Origin: an uncultured Eubacteriales bacterium
GTDB taxonomy: Bacteria; Bacillota; Clostridia; Oscillospirales; Acutalibacteraceae
Assembly: GCA_934486705.1 (NCBI GenBank)
Contig: CAKSQS010000056.1
Coordinates: 1-17,033, forward strand
DNA: 17,033 nt
Reading direction: 5' to 3'
In this document: piece after piece, positions 14,324 to 17,033 of the stretch
Numbering within the stretch: the stretch's first letter is position 1
Layout: every line of letters starts with the position of its first letter
Program-made: the position numbers and the translations under genes
The notes under the pieces: generated by a model
What the model saw: only the letters and a program-made list of their open reading frames with translations
Database searches by the model: none
Told to the model about the DNA's origin: nothing

Positions 14324-15369
14324 TATTTTTTCTCCTTTTCTGCGGCCTCAAAAAGTCCGTTTATATATGCCGCTCCGAGCGCCCTGTCAAAAAGCCCGTA
14401 GCCGGGTTTTCCGCTCTCTCCCCATATCATTCTGCCGTGGTCGGGGCGAACGTATCCGTCAAAGCCAGTATCTACCAGCGCCTTTACTGTTTCGTACATA
14501 TCAAGGCTGCCGTCTTTCGATAAATGCCCGCGCTCTTCAAAGCTGCCGTCCTCTAACAGCTTTACCTGGCGGATGTGCATAAACGCAATCCTGCCCATTT
14601 CACTGTATTTACGAACCATTTTCGGAATATCGTTAAACGCCGCACAGCCGAGACTGCCCGTGCAGAAGCAAAGGCTGTTGGCAGGGCTGTTTACTATATT
14701 TAACATTCGGTCTATATTCCGCTCGTTTGTTATAATTCTCGGAATACCGAAGATAGGGTACGGCGGATCGTCCGGGTGTATCGCCATGGTAACTCCGCAG
14801 TCTTCCGCCACGGGAATTATCCTTTTAAGGAATTTTTCAAGGTTGCGCCACAGCCCCTCCTCGCCTAAAGCGGAGTAGGCTTTTATTAAATCCCGCACCT
14901 CTGCCTGAGTGTAGCTTGCGTCCCAGCCGGGCAGGTGAATATCGTCTTTAAGAGGGTCAAGACTTTTAAGCCGATCCATATACATAACAAGGCTTGTTGA
15001 GCCGTCTGCCGCCTCTTTGTCAAGCTGGGTTCTTGTCCAGTCAAACACCGGCATAAAATTATATGTAATACACTTTACGCCGTATTTCGCGCAGCGGCGA
15101 ATGTTCTCGCAGTAAACCTCGGTGTATTCTTCTGCCTTTTCTGTGCCGAGCTTTATTTCCTCGGGCACGGGCACAGACTCTGCAATATCGAAAATAAGCC
15201 CGTTTTCCTCTGCCTGCTCCTTTAATTTTTTAAGGCTCTCTTCGGGCCAAACCTTGCCCGGCTTTACATCGTAAACCGCGGTTACAACCGAGCGCATATT
15301 CGGTATCTGCCTTATGTATTTAAGCGGTATCGGGTCGGTTTCCCCGTACCACCTGAAGGACATTTTCAT
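14323..15369 (-). CDS. uxuA: Mannonate dehydratase
   Basis: 348 residues, typical UxuA length for Gram-positives. It dehydrates D-mannonate to 2-keto-3-deoxygluconate with Mn or Fe. Starts MKMSFRWYGETDPIPLKYIR. Probable metal ligands are His198 (IHPDDPP), Cys236 (CFCTGSLG), His265 (MHIRQV) and Asp310 (RPDHGR), matching the known UxuA layout. ATG at 15367-15369 overlaps the uxaC stop as ATGA and has AGGAG 11 bases upstream; a second ATG at 15361-15363 is less likely because it is too far from it. Middle gene of uxaC-uxuA-uxuB. Confidence 0.96.
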   Translation of the reverse strand: MKMSFRWYGETDPIPLKYIRQIPNMRSVVTAVYDVKPGKVWPEESLKKLKEQAEENGLIFDIAESVPVPEEIKLGTEKAEEYTEVYCENIRRCAKYGVKCITYNFMPVFDWTRTQLDKEAADGSTSLVMYMDRLKSLDPLKDDIHLPGWDASYTQAEVRDLIKAYSALGEEGLWRNLEKFLKRIIPVAEDCGVTMAIHPDDPPYPIFGIPRIITNERNIDRMLNIVNSPANSLCFCTGSLGCAAFNDIPKMVRKYSEMGRIAFMHIRQVKLLEDGSFEERGHLSKDGSLDMYETVKALVDTGFDGYVRPDHGRMIWGESGKPGYGLFDRALGAAYINGLFEAAEKEKK

Positions 15370-16736
15370 TGCTCTGTCAGCTCCTTTATATTGTAATAAC
15401 TGATTTTTTCGGCAAGCCTTACGGCGCTTTCCTTATCGTACTCTCCGCCGTTTACCCACTCGCCTAAAATATCCGCCGCAATTCTGCGAAAATAATCGTG
15501 CCGCGCATAAGAAAGAAAGCTGCGCGAATCGGTAAGCATACCGAGGAACGAGCCGAGTGATGAATTTTCGGCTATAATTTCCATTTCCTCGCGAATGCCG
15601 CGCTTGTGGTCGCAGAACCACCAAGCCGCGCCGCAGCGTACGTTCGGGAACGCCCCCGCAATAGATGCTATCTGCGCCGCGTTTGAGGAATTAAGGGTGT
15701 AAATAACCGTTTGCGGCATACCGCAGGTTTTATTTATCGCGTCAAGCATGTGTATAAGCGCCGTGCCGCTTATTTCGTCTCCCACGCAGTCCACGCCGCA
15801 ATCCGCACCCAAGGCGGCGAACAAATTGCTGTTTGCGTTGCGGTAAACGGCTAAGTGCATTTGCATAACAAGGTTTCGCTTTTTATATTCCGCCGCCAAG
15901 AAAAGGTACATATTACCTATAAATCCCGAATATTCGGTATCGGAAATTTCTGCGCCCGCAAGCGCCTTTTTAAATGTATCGTCCGCCGAAGGCTCATCTG
16001 CAATTCTGTCGGGGAAATAGGGAATACCCACGTCGGTAAAACGGCAGCCGTTAAGGCAGAAGAAATCGAGCCTTTTAATAACTGCGGCTTTAAGGCTTGC
16101 AAGGTTTGATATTTCCGTGCCCGATACCTCGGCTGTTTTTTTTATGTAATCGGGGTAGCCTGCGCGCCGCACAAGCAGCAGATTATCCGTTCTGAACGAG
16201 GGCAGAACCCTTGTTTTAAAGCTTTTGTCTTCCCTTATTTTTTTGTGGTATTCAAGCGTATCAATAATATCGTCGGTAGTGCAGAGGGTTTCTGCTTTCG
16301 ACTGCTCTATAAGTTTTCTCGGTGACAGTCGATTTTCAGCAATAAAGGCGTTTGCCTCGTCGTATATTTCGGCGGCGTTATCGCTTTTAAGCGGCTTATC
16401 TATGCCGAAAAACATTGATAATTCCATATGCGACCAATGGTAAAGCGGATTACCCGCGGCAAGCTCCAAAGCGGCGGCGTATTTAATGAATTTTTCGCGC
16501 CAATCGGTGTTGCCTGTAATGTATTTTTCGTCTATACCTGCGGTGCGCATAAGCCGCCATTTGTAATGGTCGCCCCCGAGCCACATTTCGCCGATATTGT
16601 TGAAAGGCTTATCCTCAAAAATCTCTTTCGGGGATAGGTGGCAGTGGTAATCAACAATAGGCAGATTTTTTATTTTTGAATATATCTCCCGCGCTTCCGC
16701 GGTTTTGAGCAAATAATTATCCGTCAATATGTTCAC
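15366..16736 (-). CDS. uxaC: Glucuronate isomerase (uronate isomerase)
   Basis: 456 residues. It converts glucuronate to fructuronate, and galacturonate to tagaturonate, as the first step of the operon. The amidohydrolase-fold metal motif DYHCHLSPKEI holds His31 and His33 near the N-terminus, and the later YTLNSSNAAQ and RCGAAWWFCDHK segments are family hallmarks. The stated start is GTG at 16734-16736. A TTG at 16725-16727 is an alternative because GGGTG sits 6 bases before it, as a Shine-Dalgarno sequence would. The -10 box is close upstream and would leave a leader of about 8 bases for the GTG. No uxaB or altronate dehydratase is in the window, so glucuronate is the better-supported substrate. 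Confidence 0.95.
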   Translation of the reverse strand: MNILTDNYLLKTAEAREIYSKIKNLPIVDYHCHLSPKEIFEDKPFNNIGEMWLGGDHYKWRLMRTAGIDEKYITGNTDWREKFIKYAAALELAAGNPLYHWSHMELSMFFGIDKPLKSDNAAEIYDEANAFIAENRLSPRKLIEQSKAETLCTTDDIIDTLEYHKKIREDKSFKTRVLPSFRTDNLLLVRRAGYPDYIKKTAEVSGTEISNLASLKAAVIKRLDFFCLNGCRFTDVGIPYFPDRIADEPSADDTFKKALAGAEISDTEYSGFIGNMYLFLAAEYKKRNLVMQMHLAVYRNANSNLFAALGADCGVDCVGDEISGTALIHMLDAINKTCGMPQTVIYTLNSSNAAQIASIAGAFPNVRCGAAWWFCDHKRGIREEMEIIAENSSLGSFLGMLTDSRSFLSYARHDYFRRIAADILGEWVNGGEYDKESAVRLAEKISYYNIKELTEQ

Positions 16737-16750
16737 CCTTTTTTATTTTA

Positions 16751-16779
16751 ATTATACCGCAATTACCAAAGCAATAAAA
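16751..16779 (-). promoter_or_regulatory. Promoter of the uxaC operon
   Basis: The minus strand has TATAAT at 16756-16751. The hexamer 17 bases upstream (16779-16774, TTTTAT) is a weak -35 box, which suggests that an activator or a regulated state matters. Transcription should start near 16744. Confidence 0.5.
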
Positions 16780-16786
16780 TTGCTTT
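16768..16786. promoter_or_regulatory. Perfect inverted repeat over the uxaC -35 region (candidate operator)
   Basis: AAAGCAATAAAATTGCTTT has 7-base perfect arms and a 5-base spacer. It covers the presumed -35 box of the uxaC promoter, where a repressor would block polymerase. Uronate operons are commonly controlled by LacI- or GntR-type regulators (KdgR, UxuR, ExuR), but no regulator gene is in the window and I do not recognise a known consensus. Confidence 0.5.
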
Positions 16787-16787
16787 T

Positions 16788-16816
16788 ATTATCAATATAT
16801 ATTGCAAATATTATCA
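16788..16816. repeat. AT-rich direct repeats flanking a palindrome in the uxaC-rpmB intergenic region
   Basis: ATTATCA occurs at 16788-16794 and 16810-16816, 22 bases apart or about two helical turns. The 12-base palindrome CAATATATATTG (16793-16804) lies between them. This could be a regulator site or just chance in AT-rich DNA. The rest of the gap from 16737 to 16971 holds only the promoters, operator and hairpin listed separately. Confidence 0.3.
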
Positions 16817-16885
16817 TATAAAAGGGACTGAAAATCGGATTTTTTCGTTTGAAATAATAAAAGCCGAAAATAATAAAAAAAACAC

Positions 16886-16917
16886 TTGATTTTTTGCGCG
16901 TAATCTGTTATTATAAT
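16886..16917 (+). promoter_or_regulatory. Promoter of rpmB
   Basis: TTGATT at 16886-16891 is followed after 17 bases by TATTAT (16909-16914). A TATAAT box overlaps it at 16912-16917, at 20 bases, which is long. Either may be used. Confidence 0.5.
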
Positions 16918-16929
16918 GTTTGCTATGTA

Positions 16930-16946
16930 ATCGGCTTTTCGCCGAT
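16930..16946 (+). other. Short hairpin in the rpmB leader
   Basis: ATCGGC (16930-16935) pairs with GCCGAT (16941-16946) around a TTTTC loop. It lies just downstream of the predicted transcription start and 10 bases before the AAGGAGG at 16957-16963. It might stabilise the message; no known leader RNA class is recognised. Confidence 0.4.
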
Positions 16947-16971
16947 GTAGAAAGTTAAGGAGGTGCAGACC

Positions 16972-17033
16972 ATGGCTAAATGTGATATCTGCAGTAAAGA
17001 AATTGCTTTCGGGATTAAAGTTTCCCACTCGCA
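16972..17033 (+). CDS. rpmB: Ribosomal protein L28, N-terminal part (cut by window end)
   Basis: The first 20 codons read MAKCDICSKEIAFGIKVSHS, the start of bacterial L28 of the large ribosomal subunit. The CxxC (Cys4, Cys7) is the first half of the zinc-binding form. ATG at 16972 has AAGGAGG 8 bases upstream. It is divergent from uxaC. Confidence 0.92.
   Translation, partial: MAKCDICSKEIAFGIKVSHS

Noticed and set aside
16792..17028. 78-residue minus-strand open frame covering the uxaC-rpmB gap and the rpmB start
   Set aside because: It runs antisense through the rpmB promoter, ribosome binding site and start, and has no sensible start context or domain.
1..17033. Mobile element, phage, tRNA or CRISPR content
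   Set aside because: No transposase, integrase, tRNA cloverleaf or regularly spaced repeats were found; gene order and signals look like ordinary chromosome.

Overview
The window looks like chromosomal DNA from a Gram-positive, fermentative anaerobe of class Clostridia (Bacillota), probably a gut Oscillospiraceae/Ruminococcaceae-type organism. The signs are strong AGGAGG-type ribosome binding sites, consensus sigma-A promoters, Bacillus-like SDR-type UxuB, a DUF4830-like protein, a CD1247-like protein, the non-mevalonate ispD-ispF pair, and a pyruvate formate-lyase activase. This placement is inference; no rRNA is present. I see no mobile element, tRNA or CRISPR.

Left part (1-7143) is housekeeping. 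It holds the 3' end of pflA on the + strand, then minus-strand genes: an orphan MsmK/UgpC-type sugar ABC-transporter ATPase with its own promoter, and a tight group ispD-ispF-DUF4830-rsuA. Upstream of that group and separated by a terminator lies efp followed by a Cys- and Asp-rich zinc-ribbon protein. A small 75-residue ORF sits between the efp promoter and the divergent serS promoter. Both of those promoters are perfect TTGACA-17-TATAAT matches. serS, on the + strand, carries unusual class II motifs and converges on the next unit at a bidirectional terminator.

Right part (7144-16736) is a minus-strand carbohydrate region. In transcription order the operon is uxaC, uxuA, uxuB, two different TIM-barrel sugar isomerase/epimerase-like proteins, and two tandem paralogous Gfo/Idh/MocA dehydrogenases. 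All seven genes overlap or lie within 16 bp of each other. Then comes a GH78 alpha-L-rhamnosidase with its own promoter. uxaC-uxuA-uxuB convert glucuronate to fructuronate, mannonate and then 2-keto-3-deoxygluconate (uxuB works in the fructuronate to mannonate step). The four extra oxidoreductase and isomerase genes are not part of that pathway. They are the most interesting content: together with the rhamnosidase they suggest a route that processes rhamnose- and uronate-containing glycosides in the cytoplasm, perhaps through keto-sugar chemistry. No permease, binding protein, kdgK or kdgA is visible.

At the right edge (16737-17033) an AT-rich divergent intergenic region separates uxaC from rpmB (ribosomal protein L28, cut by the window end). 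It holds a perfect inverted repeat over the presumed -35 region of the uxaC promoter.
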